Notes: a model not told the origin generated them from the letters alone. A DNA stretch of 64,000 nucleotides from Bacillus thuringiensis (GCF_022095615.2 NZ_CP155559.1:2105501-2169500), one strand, 5' to 3'. Shown: positions 25,804 through 34,910, counted from the first letter of the stretch. Numbers and translations: made by a program.

Positions 25804-25998
25804 TTAACAACTGGATAATGATCGCACTTCAGTTTCGTATTTCTTATAGTCTGGATATTGCGCAATAGTATGACACTTAGTTGTAGAAAGTTGATTAATT
25901 ATAGAAACATTTGTAATTACCTCGTTACAAGGACCGAAAAATGTAACTTTTAGTTTTGAATTTGGTGGAACTTTGAACACGATAGGTTTTTTTTTCAT
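25804..25998 (-). CDS. Small hypothetical protein
   Basis: A 64-residue protein MKKKPIVFKVPPNSKLKVTF..., basic at the start and with a Cys near its end. AGGAGC lies about 6 nt before the ATG. It looks like a small beta-rich protein; no family recognised. An inverted repeat (GCAGTA...TACTGC, 26015-26031) lies just upstream and may regulate it. Confidence 0.55.
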   Translation of the reverse strand: MKKKPIVFKVPPNSKLKVTFFGPCNEVITNVSIINQLSTTKCHTIAQYPDYKKYETEVRSLSSC

Positions 25999-26012
25999 GA
26001 AATCAGCTCCTA

Positions 26013-26041
26013 ATATGCAGTATCGTATACTGCGTTTTTTC
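26013..26041. promoter_or_regulatory. Inverted repeat upstream of the 25804 gene
   Basis: GCAGTA and TACTGC flank a 5-nt centre, followed on the plus strand by T6. It could be an operator for the minus-strand gene or a small terminator. Confidence 0.4.
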
Positions 26042-26272
26042 GTTCAGATGATAAAGACGTATTAATATAATATGAAATTTTAGTTGAGTTGATAATGATA
26101 TGGAATTTTATAGTGTAGTAAAAATATGGGAAATTCAGTAGAAGCTGAGAATGTTCTATAAATGTTTAATCGATATAATAGGTAAAAGTGAAAAATAAGT
26201 AATTTATCTAATACACTTTTTTCCTTACTGCATATTATAATAGTAAGAATTGTATTAGGAGGTAATGAAAGA

Positions 26273-26869
26273 GTGCAAGAAAATGTACAAGCTCAACCTC
26301 AGCTTTCACCACCATGGATCACATATTTCAATGAGTTGAAAAATTCAATTGGTGCTGATCCAACTGTTACAGTTGGTCCGCTGATTCCAGTTGGCGGGAA
26401 TTATATTATTTTGGTGCACGCGTTAAGTAATGAAAAAGCGATAGCGTTAGCGACGCTTCTAAAATCTTTTGTAGAATTTGGGAATGTAAGTGTAACGGTT
26501 ATTGTAACGAATAATGAAAACAACATTGTAAACCCACTTCCATGCCCGCTAGATGCATTTGAAATTGCTCATTTATTTCAAGTGGCATTAGAAAATAATC
26601 CTTATTTTGAACAAGTTGTTGTACAGCCTCAGCTTCCTGGTGGGCCAAATGCTGTCTTTCCAGTTTTTGCAGCGCAAGTAATTCAATTTTTTAACGATGA
26701 TATTTCAAATTTATGTCAAACATTTACTGGTGTTGCTGCAAATGTATTTCATGATGTAATGAACGATGACGTTTGTGATATCCCAATTTTATTCTCCACA
26801 AGCTGTGTTCTGAGCGGTGAGAGTGCACAATTACAAAATGCAGATTTAACACCAAAACTGTTTTACTAG
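26273..26869 (+). CDS. Hypothetical protein
   Basis: A protein of 198 residues beginning at GTG 26273 (QENVQAQPQLSPPWITYF), with AGGAGG about 12 nt upstream. A predicted alpha/beta domain contains VGGNYIILVHALSNEKAIAL and NVSVTVIVTNNENNIVN, followed by a Pro-rich linker (QPQLPGGPNAVFP). No signal peptide or membrane segment. Not recognised; the setting suggests a sporulation role but nothing in the sequence proves it. It is monocistronic with its own terminator. Confidence 0.6.
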   Translation: MQENVQAQPQLSPPWITYFNELKNSIGADPTVTVGPLIPVGGNYIILVHALSNEKAIALATLLKSFVEFGNVSVTVIVTNNENNIVNPLPCPLDAFEIAHLFQVALENNPYFEQVVVQPQLPGGPNAVFPVFAAQVIQFFNDDISNLCQTFTGVAANVFHDVMNDDVCDIPILFSTSCVLSGESAQLQNADLTPKLFY

Positions 26870-26879
26870 ATTGTAAGTA

Positions 26880-26910
26880 GACATTTTCATTAATAGAAAA
26901 TGTCTTTTTT
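26880..26910 (+). terminator. Terminator of the 26273 gene
   Basis: GACATTTTC pairs with GAAAATGTC around a 7-nt loop and is followed by T6. Confidence 0.9.
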
Positions 26911-27150
26911 GTATGCATTAACGTTACTTTGTCTAGCTAATTACAGGCTAACAAGCAGTGAATGATGAACGAAACTGCCACTGATGAAAGAGTTACAAAA
27001 TTTCATATAGCATGTAAAAGTAGTCTGTTTGAATTGAAAATATATAAGAAATGAGAGGGAAGTCATTTTCGTGAATATAGAATAATAGCAAGAAACACAG
27101 TAAGTTAGCAGTCATACATATGTTTCTTAATCTAAAGAAGGTGAATACCG

Positions 27151-27273
27151 ATGAGTAGTAATATTGAAAACGTTTCTAATATTAGCGCTAATGAAAGATT
27201 GATTAACTGATATTATTTACTAATGGATGTTAGTGCATATTTCGAATTTGTGAATGAACTGTATGAAATATAA
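27151..27273 (+). pseudogene. Small gene interrupted by an in-frame TGA
   Basis: AAAGAAGGTGAATACCG precedes an ATG that opens MSSNIENVSNISANERLIN, a stop TGA (27208-27210), then YYLLMDVSAYFEFVNELYEI in the same frame to a TAA at 27271. The continuing frame after the stop suggests a 40-residue gene in which one codon (perhaps TGG) became TGA. It may equally be a 19-residue ORF. No family recognised. Confidence 0.35.
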
Positions 27274-27424
27274 ATAAAATTAGTGGAAGTTTAATTAAAA
27301 GATTATATGTTTTGAAAAATAATATAGATTCCCTTTATTTATATTATAGCTAGCTAGTGTTAGGCATAAGGGGCTTTCAATAAAGCTAGCTTTGAATATG
27401 ATAATAAAAAGGGGTTGAATTGTA

Positions 27425-28438
27425 TTGGGGTATATTATCGATATTTCAAAATGGAATGGAACGATTAATTGGGATATTGCAGCATCTCAGCTAGATTTAG
27501 TTATTGCTAGAGTTCAAGATGGTTCGAATACGGTAGATTTTATGTATCAAAATTATGTGAATGAAATGAAGAAACGCAGTATTCCATTTGGTAATTATGC
27601 ATTTTGTCGTTTTATATCTATTGCTGATGCAAGGAAAGAGGCACAAGATTTTTGGAGTCGCGGCGATAAATCTGCTAAGTTTTGGGTGGTGGATGTAGAA
27701 ATTCAAACGATGATGGATATGCAAGGGGGGACACAAACATTTATAGACGAATTACGCCGTTTAGGTGCGAAAAAAGTAGGGCTATATGTGGGACATCACA
27801 CGTATGTATCATTTGGAGCACGTAATATTGAAGTTGATTTTGTATGGATTCCTCGTTACGGTGGGAATAAGCCAGCATATCCATGTGATATTTGGCAATA
27901 TACTGATTCGGGAAATGTTCCTGGTATTGGGAAATGTGATTTAAATCAATTAATAGGAAATAAGGCGCTTTCTTGGTTTATAGGTTCGGATCAAGTAAAT
28001 CAATCTATTCAATTTAACAAAGAAAATACACAGCAATCGAATGGTATTGGTATTGCAGTTCCAAAATATTCTGATGGGTATGCTATAAACTTATATGAAC
28101 ATCCTGCGAATCCTCAGTTTACAGGTACAATCACTCAAAAAAATCCATATTTAGTCTTACATGGTTATTGGGGAGGCACAGATAAAGATATGATTTGCTT
28201 AGGAAATGATAAACAGTGGGTATATGTAAAACATTTTGATGTGAAATGGTTTTATGCATCCTCAAAATATCCTGATGGGTATGGAGTAAATTATTATGCA
28301 GAGCCTGAATGTATAAATTATAAAGGGAATATTGATGGATCAAAATCTTTTCGTGTGTGGGGCAGAGCGAAAAATGCGGTAGATATCGGGCAAAATAATT
28401 GGATACCGGAAGAACATGTAACTATTAAGTATCTATAA
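27425..28438 (+). CDS. GH25 family lysozyme-like protein with SH3-like repeats
   Basis: A glycoside hydrolase family 25 muramidase of 337 residues. The catalytic acidic residues are visible in [10 protein letters not shown] and FWVVDVEIQ, and the barrel ends with [10 protein letters not shown]. Residues about 210-337 contain two related units starting [12 protein letters not shown] and [12 protein letters not shown], likely wall-binding SH3-like domains. No signal peptide is present, so it would act after lysis or be exported by another route. It starts at TTG 27425 behind AAAAGGGG. The sequence is not phage clustered. Family assignment firm; biological role uncertain. Confidence 0.82.
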   Translation: MGYIIDISKWNGTINWDIAASQLDLVIARVQDGSNTVDFMYQNYVNEMKKRSIPFGNYAFCRFISIADARKEAQDFWSRGDKSAKFWVVDVEIQTMMDMQGGTQTFIDELRRLGAKKVGLYVGHHTYVSFGARNIEVDFVWIPRYGGNKPAYPCDIWQYTDSGNVPGIGKCDLNQLIGNKALSWFIGSDQVNQSIQFNKENTQQSNGIGIAVPKYSDGYAINLYEHPANPQFTGTITQKNPYLVLHGYWGGTDKDMICLGNDKQWVYVKHFDVKWFYASSKYPDGYGVNYYAEPECINYKGNIDGSKSFRVWGRAKNAVDIGQNNWIPEEHVTIKYL

Positions 28439-28458
28439 GTAGTTACATGTTTTTAGAA

Positions 28459-28515
28459 AAAAGTAAAGGGTCATCTTACTGATACATAGTAAGATGACCT
28501 TTTACTTTTTGAACA
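28459..28515. terminator. Terminator after the GH25 gene
   Basis: A long stem pairs AAAAGTAAAGGGTCATCTTA with its complement around a short loop, flanked by A and T runs so that it can act in both directions. Confidence 0.9.
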
Positions 28516-28631
28516 AAAGGACATGATACATAGTTTTTCAAATGAAATGAATTACATGTGGAAAACACACTGTTTACACAAGTACACTGTATAGTTATTC
28601 TTGTATAATAATAAAAGTGAGGTATTTTGAA

Positions 28632-29483
28632 TTGAAAAAGAACAAGCTATTTTTAGGAACAATTATTTCATGCGTAGTACTGGCATTATCTGCATGTGGT
28701 TCCTCAGACAACGTAGTAACATCAAAAGTAGGAAATGTTACAGAGAAAGAATTAAGTAAAGAATTAAGACAAAAATATGGAGAAAGTACTTTATACCAAA
28801 TGGTGTTAAGTAAGGCGTTGCTAGATAAATATAAAGTTTCAGATGAGGAAGCCAAAAAACAAGTAGAAGAAGCAAAAGATAAAATGGGTGACAACTTCAA
28901 ATCGACTTTAGAACAAGTTGGATTGAAAAATGAAGATGAATTAAAAGAAAAAATGAAACCCGAAATTGCATTTGAGAAAGCGATTAAAGCGACTGTCACA
29001 GAAAAAGATGTAAAAGATAACTATAAACCAGAGATGAAGGTAAGTCACATTTTAGTGAAAGATGAAAAGACTGCTAAAGAAGTGAAAGAGAAAGTAAATA
29101 ATGGTGAAGATTTTGCGGCTTTAGCGAAGCAATATTCAGAGGACACTGGTTCAAAGGAACAAGGCGGGGAAATAACTGGCTTTGCTCCAGGGCAAACGGT
29201 GAAAGAATTTGAGGAAACTGCATATAAATTAGATGCAGGACAAGTAAGTGAGCCAGTAAAAACAACTTACGGTTACCATATTATTAAAGTGACAGATAAA
29301 AAAGAATTGAAGCCATTTGATGAAGTAAAAGATCAAATTCGTAAAGATTTAGAACAGCAAAGACTACAAGATACGACAGGTAAATGGAAACAACAAGTAG
29401 TCAATGATTTATTGAAAGGTGCTGATATTAAGGTGAATGATAAGGATTTTAAAAACACATTTGAATTTTTAGAAAAGAAATAA
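28632..29483 (+). CDS. prsA: PrsA peptidyl-prolyl cis-trans isomerase lipoprotein
   Basis: An extracellular foldase anchored as a lipoprotein, 283 residues. The signal peptide ends in the lipobox LSAC (LALSACGSS). A parvulin-type PPIase domain at about 130-225 contains KVSHILVKDEKTAKEVKEK and GYHIIKVTDKKEL. Start TTG 28632 is chosen because GTGAGGT lies 7 nt upstream; the frame extends to 28617. B. cereus group genomes carry several PrsA paralogues that assist folding of secreted proteins, and this is one of them. Confidence 0.93.
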   Translation: MKKNKLFLGTIISCVVLALSACGSSDNVVTSKVGNVTEKELSKELRQKYGESTLYQMVLSKALLDKYKVSDEEAKKQVEEAKDKMGDNFKSTLEQVGLKNEDELKEKMKPEIAFEKAIKATVTEKDVKDNYKPEMKVSHILVKDEKTAKEVKEKVNNGEDFAALAKQYSEDTGSKEQGGEITGFAPGQTVKEFEETAYKLDAGQVSEPVKTTYGYHIIKVTDKKELKPFDEVKDQIRKDLEQQRLQDTTGKWKQQVVNDLLKGADIKVNDKDFKNTFEFLEKK

Positions 29484-29490
29484 TGATTGT

Positions 29491-29532
29491 AATTAGAAAA
29501 AGGGAACCTATATAGGTTCCCTTTTTCTAATT
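29491..29532. terminator. Terminator of prsA
   Basis: A near-perfect palindrome, TTAGAAAAAGGGAACCTAT with its complement, flanked by A and T runs. Confidence 0.92.
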
Positions 29533-29990
29533 AGTGTGTGAGTTATAAATAAATAGTAAGACAATACAATATTACATTTAAATATTAAGAATTACAATAG
29601 AAAATTATGTAATTTATCAAAGTGGAATGATCAATACTTCATAGAATATTGATATTATAATGTTTTGTTTGCTTAATTTCATTAAATATAAAGCAAATTT
29701 ATTAATTTCATCCCACTATTTGCAGGCAATTTGATTGGTGTAGGCTAATTATTAGTCGAGAATGAACAAAATCCTAATTGATTTAAATTTTACTTTATTG
29801 AAGTGGATAAGCATAATTTGCAGAATGAAACATACAATATTATTGAAAAAATATTGATGCTAAATGAAGTGAAAAGCAGAGCATTCTACTAAAAGGGATG
29901 TTCTTTTTAGTATGAAATTTTTAGAATAAAGAAAGAATGCTTTTAAACAAATTATTTAATAGATAAATATATTACGTAGGAGGAGAAAAT
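29533..29990. other. Intergenic region with a gene relic
   Basis: A frame ending ...EVDKHNLQNETYNIIEKILM and LNEVKSRAFY (29805-29892) reads like a protein C-terminus but is closed by a stop just upstream, while MNKILIDLNFTLL lies in another frame at 29762. A hairpin (29878-29908) follows. This looks like a frameshifted small gene with its terminator. The rest is AT-rich. Confidence 0.4.
29878..29908 (+). terminator. Terminator after the relic
   Basis: AGAGCATTC pairs with GGATGTTCT (two wobble pairs) and is followed by T-rich sequence. Confidence 0.6.
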
Positions 29991-30209
29991 ATGAAAGTAA
30001 TTTTTCAAAGAGAAAGTGGAGGGAAGGTTTTTGAATCGTATGATGAAGATATAAGCAACTTATTAGCTATTTTAAAAGAAACGAAAGGGATTAAGATTGG
30101 GATGGTTGAATATGAAGTATTAAAATACGAATTAGAGTATTTTCGTAACCCGAAAAAAGCAGTAACAGAGAGGGAGTTACATATAATAGTACAACCAAAA
30201 TATATGTAA
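29991..30209 (+). CDS. Small hypothetical protein
   Basis: A 72-residue protein MKVIFQRESGGKVFESYDED... with AGGAGGAG directly before the ATG. Mixed alpha/beta, ending IIVQPKYM. No family recognised. It has its own terminator at 30254. Confidence 0.65.
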   Translation: MKVIFQRESGGKVFESYDEDISNLLAILKETKGIKIGMVEYEVLKYELEYFRNPKKAVTERELHIIVQPKYM

Positions 30210-30253
30210 TAATAAGGGACAATTATTTATAAATAGTTTTATACAGTACGTAC

Positions 30254-30286
30254 GAAAAGAGAGTGTTTAAATTGCTCTCTTTTCAT
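30254..30286 (+). terminator. Terminator of the 29991 gene
   Basis: GAAAAGAGAG and CTCTCTTTTC form a perfect 10-bp stem with an 11-nt loop. Confidence 0.8.
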
Positions 30287-30486
30287 AGAAATTCATAAGG
30301 AACGCATTGTGTTCTGTTATAAATCCCTTAAATTTTGTGAGTTCGTTCTTTATAATATATGTTTTCATTTATAGATGCTTAATAAACTCGAAAAATTAAA
30401 ACTTTTTAGTTTAGGCAGGGATTTTATATTTGAGTAGATAAATATTCATATAAGGTATTTTGTATACGGATATTGGAGGAGTAAAA

Positions 30487-30894
30487 ATGAGTTTAGCAAG
30501 TTATATAGGGTGTAATATAGAAATTCCGTTAACGGATCCAGATTCTAATGATGTAATTGTTTTTGGACCGTGTTTTTCAGATGAAAGTATGCTTAACATT
30601 GTACAAGAGTTTCAATTTCAAACAAGTTACACGTATGAAATTTCAACAATGTGGGGCATTGAACTTGATGAGTGGCAAAATGAAAAGGAGAAGAAAGAAG
30701 CTAAGAAAAAGCTATTAGCTTTATGCTCAATTATGGAAGGGTATTTAAATGATGGGGATTATTTTGAATTATTCAGTTGTTGGGTTGGTGATGAAGATAA
30801 GGAACGAGTAGGAGAATTAAAATTAAAAATAAATCATTTTAATATAGATGAAATTTGTATTCCGGAAAGAACACTTGTCAGGATAGAAAAATAA
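30487..30894 (+). CDS. Hypothetical acidic protein
   Basis: A protein of 135 residues from ATG 30487, with GGAGGAG just upstream; an upstream in-frame ATG at 30460 has no such site. It begins MSLASYIGCNIEIPLTDPDS and contains FELFSCWVGDEDKERVGELK. Acidic, single domain, no membrane segment. The size and acidity recall small immunity-type proteins, but no toxin is nearby and I do not assign a function. Confidence 0.6.
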   Translation: MSLASYIGCNIEIPLTDPDSNDVIVFGPCFSDESMLNIVQEFQFQTSYTYEISTMWGIELDEWQNEKEKKEAKKKLLALCSIMEGYLNDGDYFELFSCWVGDEDKERVGELKLKINHFNIDEICIPERTLVRIEK

Positions 30895-30916
30895 ATATAG
30901 AAATTTACGTTATTAG

Positions 30917-30953
30917 AAAAAAGCGACTTCACTTTGTATGAAGTCGCTTTTTT
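30917..30953. terminator. Terminator of the 30487 gene
   Basis: AAAAAAGCGACTTCA pairs with TGAAGTCGCTTTTTT with a 7-nt loop. Confidence 0.95.
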
Positions 30954-31174
30954 AGTAGATATGTGAACTTCCTTTTAAATAGGAAGTGAAAAGCTCATTT
31001 GATGAAGAAAAAAATCAATGGTGGATAAATGTATAAGGAAATGATTTGAATTATATTTTGTTGAAAATATAATTATATCTCTTCTCAAAAGAATATATGT
31101 TCGTGTATAATTAGAACGAATGTTCCTTTTTGGTGTAGATAGTATACGATTTAGAAATAAAGTGAAACTTTAAT

Positions 31175-31318
31175 CAGTAGGGGTGTTCATCGTCCAGTGA
31201 TTATGAGCTTTCACCAATCGGGCGTTTACGGGCGGTTGATTCTCGACTTATATACCTCACATGTGCCGAATTTTGAGATGGGAGCTTTACTACCTGTTAA
31301 TGCGGGGTAAATATGCCT
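31175..31318. ncRNA. Structured conserved element, copy B
   Basis: Related to the element at 22946. GGGGTGT (31180-31186) can pair with ATACCTC (31252-31258), replacing the TGGGAGC/GCTCCCA stem of copy A with different bases but kept pairing. Shared blocks are CACCAATCGGG (31212-31222) and ATGTGCCGAATTTTGAG (31261-31277). It lies 70 nt before the YolD-like gene. It may be a small RNA, a leader RNA, or a dispersed repeat. Confidence 0.5.
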
Positions 31319-31390
31319 AGTATTATGAAAGAATAATCAAGGAACAATATATGTGAAATAGAATGGATAAATGATCAAGGAGATAAAGAA

Positions 31391-31726
31391 ATGAATGATG
31401 TAAAGGTGCAGAAAGCAGAAAAAGAATGGGTTCCATTTACAGTAATGTCGGAACAGTTGTTAAGTATGCAAAAGATTGTTGGAGAAAAGTTTAAAGTACA
31501 AAAACCACTCTTAACAAAAGAAGCAAAAGAGAGAATTTCTGATAAATTATTAACGTCGTTATTGTCTGAGAAAGAAATATTAGTGACATATTTTGAAGAG
31601 GGCTACATACTTACAAGCTATATGACAGTTGTGCATATAAACCCGCTAAAGCGCATTGTAATATGTACTGACGCATTTTATAAAACTTACGTATTTAATA
31701 CTGCGGATATTATTGAAATAACGTAA
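31391..31726 (+). CDS. YolD-like family protein
   Basis: A protein of 111 residues with an EWVPFTVMSEQ region near the start and a C-terminal beta-domain (ILVTYFEEGYILTSYMTVVHI, ending FNTADIIEIT) as in YolD-like proteins. In B. subtilis relatives are encoded beside Y-family polymerases; no polymerase gene is adjacent here. AAGGAG lies 8 nt before the ATG. It may be expressed downstream of element B. Confidence 0.65.
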   Translation: MNDVKVQKAEKEWVPFTVMSEQLLSMQKIVGEKFKVQKPLLTKEAKERISDKLLTSLLSEKEILVTYFEEGYILTSYMTVVHINPLKRIVICTDAFYKTYVFNTADIIEIT

Positions 31727-31729
31727 AGG

Positions 31730-31763
31730 AAGCTGAAATTTAAATTTTAGCTTTTTATTTTTG
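31730..31763 (+). terminator. Terminator of the YolD-like gene
   Basis: AAGCTGAAATT pairs with AATTTTAGCTT (one G-U pair) with a T-rich tail. Confidence 0.8.
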
Positions 31764-31786
31764 TTAGATGAGGAAGAGAAAAATTG

Positions 31787-31819
31787 AAACGAAAAGCAGC
31801 TAGATTCATACTAGCTGCT
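31787..31819 (-). terminator. Terminator on the minus strand after the gerPF-like gene
   Basis: AGCAGCTAG and CTAGCTGCT form a perfect stem with a 7-nt loop. The T-rich side is on the minus strand, about 120 nt beyond the gerPF-like stop. Confidence 0.65.
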
Positions 31820-31939
31820 AAGCCCCAGGGAAAGGGAGAAAAAGATAGGGTACTCAAAAAATCAACAATAGCTGTGTAACAGCCTGATTATAGTATAGAC
31901 AAATTTAAAATTCCTAAACAGAACGATGAAAAAATAGGA

Positions 31940-32155
31940 CTAGGCGGTACCAACTTGGTTTTGATCTGCAAGGTCAGAATCAAATGTATTAGTCGCGCTC
32001 ACGCCACTAAAAGTATTAACAACAAAACCAACGTTTGAAGCACCAGATCCATTATAAGCCTTCGTATTTTCTTTCGGAGAAACGTTGTAGAAATCACCTA
32101 AGTTAAATGAACCGTTACTATTTTGTACAACTAAATTCCCTACAACTGATGGCAT
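31940..32155 (-). CDS. GerPF-like spore germination protein
   Basis: A 71-residue protein MPSVVGNLVVQNSNGSFNLG... with NVGFVVNTFSGVSATNTFDS, the signature of the GerPF/GerPA family. GerP proteins lie in the inner coat and help germinants cross it. This copy is alone, outside a gerPABCDEF operon. Start 32155 is chosen because CGGGTGA lies upstream. Confidence 0.88.
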   Translation of the reverse strand: MPSVVGNLVVQNSNGSFNLGDFYNVSPKENTKAYNGSGASNVGFVVNTFSGVSATNTFDSDLADQNQVGTA

Positions 32156-32369
32156 AGTTTTCACCCGCTTTACAATCATTTGTTAACACTACTATATGGT
32201 GTTATAGTCCAAATGGTTCATGGAATAAAAATTGTGGAATAGTAAAACGTTTGAAGTGTAGTTTAATCCAATCCGGCAATAAAAGTATGTTAAAATTAAT
32301 GTAAGGTTGAGTAATTAAAAATAATTATTGTATAATTAATATATGCGAAAGCAAAGGAGGCAAAATGTA

Positions 32370-32705
32370 ATGAATAATGTTATAAAAAAAGTAGATTTAA
32401 CAGATGCAAAATCAAGTAATCTTGTTGCAATTATTTATAGCAATGAAGTTATATTGGTTGAAGAAGCATTTTGTCCAAATGAAATAAAATTAAAGTTTAA
32501 TGAAATTGCAATTTTATCGGCAATTAAAACAGCACATATAATGAAAGTATCCATCAGAAAAGAATTGGAAGCAATTTTTCATGACACTGGTGTTTTATTT
32601 GTGAAGCATAGTGTTGATTATGGTAACAGTCAATCTATCACTATGCATTTTGAACAATTCAAAAAGTTGCAAAATGAGATTGAGAATTTAAATAAAAGTA
32701 GGTAA
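32370..32705 (+). CDS. Hypothetical protein
   Basis: A protein of 111 residues from ATG 32370 (MNNVIKKVDLTDAKSSNLVA), with AAAGGAGG 9 nt upstream. It contains a central beta-rich part and a helical end (FEQFKKLQNEIENLNKSR). No motif recognised. Divergent from the gerPF-like gene. Confidence 0.62.
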   Translation: MNNVIKKVDLTDAKSSNLVAIIYSNEVILVEEAFCPNEIKLKFNEIAILSAIKTAHIMKVSIRKELEAIFHDTGVLFVKHSVDYGNSQSITMHFEQFKKLQNEIENLNKSR

Positions 32706-32937
32706 TCTAGGTGTAGCTTATATGTATCGGTGTTAGAAATGCGGAAAAAAGAAGCTGAAATATAAAAGCAATAACGAAATAAATAATGATTTTTTTGATA
32801 TATAAGCAAGAGTAACTGTTATGGTTACTCTTTTTGCTTACATAAAAATTCCTACTAAAGTATGAAATGAGTTGATACTTTAGTAAATGGCTGAATGAAA
32901 AGGAAGAGTGTAAAATTTTATAAAGGAGGAGAGGTAT

Positions 32938-33645
32938 ATGAAGCGAAACGAAACTGGAAAAATTGTAATGATTACAGGAGTGACGCAAGGATTAGGTCGT
33001 GCAATGGTTGATCGATTTCATGAATTGGGATGGAATATATATGGCTGTGGACGTTCAAAAGATAAAATCGAAGAATTGAAAAAATATTACGGTAATATAC
33101 ATGATTTTCAAATACTTGATGTTTCAGACTCCCATCAAGTAAGTAATTGGGCAAATTATATACTTCATAGATATAGAGCACCTGATTTGTTAATAAATAA
33201 TGCATCGATTGTTAATAAAAATGCGCCACTGTGGAAAGTAACAGCTCAAGAATTCGAAAATGTAATGAATGTAAACGTAAATGGTGTAGTAAATGTAATT
33301 AGAGCATTTGTCCCAGCGATGGTAGCTAGGAAAGAAGGAATGATTATTAATATGAGTTCTAGTTGGGGCCGAGAGGGAGAAGCTGAGCTGGCGCCATATT
33401 GTGCCTCAAAGTTTGCAATTGAAGGTATCACGAAATCTATGGCACTTGAATTGCCCTATGGCATGGCTGTTGTCGCTTTAGATCCAGGCGGCAGCATTAG
33501 CACTCCAATGCTGTATTCATGTGCACCACAGTATGTAAATGAATCACCCACACCTGAAATGTGGTCGCGTAATGCGATTAAATATATATTAAATATAACA
33601 GTAGATAAAAATGGAGCTTCATTGACATGCCCAGAATGTATGTAA
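32938..33645 (+). CDS. Short-chain dehydrogenase/reductase
   Basis: An NAD(P)-dependent classical SDR of 235 residues. The Rossmann motif is TGVTQGLG, the NAG-type motif is NNAS, the catalytic serine is in NMSSSWG and the catalytic Tyr-Lys is YCASK. AAAGGAGGAG lies before the ATG. The substrate is unknown; the gene stands alone with its own terminator. The end ...TCPECM carries two Cys, which is unusual for the family. Confidence 0.88.
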   Translation: MKRNETGKIVMITGVTQGLGRAMVDRFHELGWNIYGCGRSKDKIEELKKYYGNIHDFQILDVSDSHQVSNWANYILHRYRAPDLLINNASIVNKNAPLWKVTAQEFENVMNVNVNGVVNVIRAFVPAMVARKEGMIINMSSSWGREGEAELAPYCASKFAIEGITKSMALELPYGMAVVALDPGGSISTPMLYSCAPQYVNESPTPEMWSRNAIKYILNITVDKNGASLTCPECM

Positions 33646-33667
33646 ATATACATTCTGGGCATATTTT
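33628..33667 (+). terminator. Terminator of the SDR gene
   Basis: A perfect 14-bp stem (TGCCCAGAATGTAT with its complement) overlapping the stop codon and followed by T-rich sequence. Confidence 0.92.
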
Positions 33668-33829
33668 TAGTGATACACACTTTGTCTAAAAAAGTAGCTT
33701 AAAGGTGCTTTTTTGTATTTTTAACACATTATAGAATGCACAAAATTACATATAGAAAATAAATATGAGAAAGAGGATGCCATTTATGTATTTCGAAAGT
33801 AGTAGAAAATTTCTAAATAGGTGATAAGA

Positions 33830-34498
33830 ATGAATCCAAGTGGTTTAAAAGTGACGGGAGCATGGTTTCAAGTAGGAGGGAATCTTACGGCGGCTATTGG
33901 GACGACAAGAGGATTTATTGGGGAAGAGAAAATTGAATCAGATCTTGTAATTGTAGGAGGCTCATTACAAGCCCTTGGGTATATATTGCAAATTATAGCG
34001 AGTAATGATACCGAGGAAGAGGATGAAAATCAAAATATGTGTTTGGAGAATAAAAGTGAAATGCTCGATAAAATGGGCATTGAGTTATTAGCCTTAGGAA
34101 ATATATCGAATGTAATAGGAACATATTTTAATATAAATGAACAATTGAAAGAGAATGATTATCTCATTATTGTCGGGAACAGTTTACAATCGATAGGTGC
34201 TTTTTTAGGAGTAGAAGCAGCTTTTCTTCAGATGAAAGCAATACAAAGAATTATAATACTAGGCAATTCTTTGCAAAGTTTAGGCGCTGGACTTCAAGCG
34301 TATCAAGGGATTATTAATGTATCAAAGAACGAAATAGAACATGAAGACAGTATGGTTGATAAGAAAAATGAGAGAATAATAGCGCTCATTGGTGTTTGGA
34401 TACAAGCGATAGGCACTGCTATTTCTGCGATTGGATTAACTATAATAGAAAAAGAAGAAAGAGTAGAAAAAAATAAAAGTATGAAATTGTTCATGTAA
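33830..34498 (+). CDS. Repetitive protein of DUF6944 type
   Basis: A protein of 222 residues made of about six repeats of the form G-x2-x-Q-x2-G-x4-x-I-G: GAWFQVGGNLTAAIG, VGGSLQALGYILQ, LLALGNISNVIG, VGNSLQSIGAFLG, LGNSLQSLGAGLQ and GVWIQAIGTAISAIG. The repeats are hydrophobic and glycine rich and could form membrane-associated or stacked helices. AGGTGAT precedes the ATG. I recall this repeat type as the DUF6944 family; the function is unknown. Confidence 0.65.
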   Translation: MNPSGLKVTGAWFQVGGNLTAAIGTTRGFIGEEKIESDLVIVGGSLQALGYILQIIASNDTEEEDENQNMCLENKSEMLDKMGIELLALGNISNVIGTYFNINEQLKENDYLIIVGNSLQSIGAFLGVEAAFLQMKAIQRIIILGNSLQSLGAGLQAYQGIINVSKNEIEHEDSMVDKKNERIIALIGVWIQAIGTAISAIGLTIIEKEERVEKNKSMKLFM

Positions 34499-34504
34499 AG
34501 GAGG

Positions 34505-34528
34505 TATGTAAAATTTCAATTTTACATA
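34505..34528. other. Hairpin after the repetitive protein gene
   Basis: TATGTAAAATT and AATTTTACATA form a perfect 11-bp stem with a 2-nt centre. It is not followed by a T-run, so it may protect the mRNA end or be an operator. Confidence 0.5.
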
Positions 34529-34677
34529 AGTAGAAAAGTTGAAGTGGTAGGTTTTTTGGTATTAGAATAGAATGTATAGCAGTAGAAAAGATATTAGTGG
34601 TAAATAAAAATAATTGGTTTTATTAGTGTACGAAGAGAAGAGAGATAAAAAAATACAAAACAAGGAGTTTTCAAGAG

Positions 34678-34890
34678 ATGATGTATTTATTGGCAATTCT
34701 ACTACCACCTGTAGCCGTATTAATTTGCGGAAAGCCATTTCAAGCAATAATTAACTTCATATTAACATTAATATTTTGGGTTCCAGGAGTTATTCATGCG
34801 ATATTAGTTGTACATGATAAAAAAGCAGACCGGAGATTAAAAAAACAAATTCAAGCATATGATGAAATTAACAAGAGGAATAGAAGATAG
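34678..34890 (+). CDS. YqaE/Pmp3 family membrane protein
   Basis: A 70-residue protein with two transmembrane helices, MMYLLAILLPPVAVLICG and FILTLIFWVPGVIHAILVV, and a basic cytosolic tail. This is the Pmp3/UPF0057 architecture, linked in other organisms to membrane potential and stress tolerance. AAGGAG lies upstream of the double ATG. Confidence 0.9.
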   Translation: MMYLLAILLPPVAVLICGKPFQAIINFILTLIFWVPGVIHAILVVHDKKADRRLKKQIQAYDEINKRNRR

Positions 34891-34910
34891 CTAAGTCGTG
34901 AAATGATTGT

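Noticed and set aside
30487..30894. Immunity protein of a toxin system
   Set aside because: Only size and acidity suggest it; no toxin, WXG or LXG gene is nearby.
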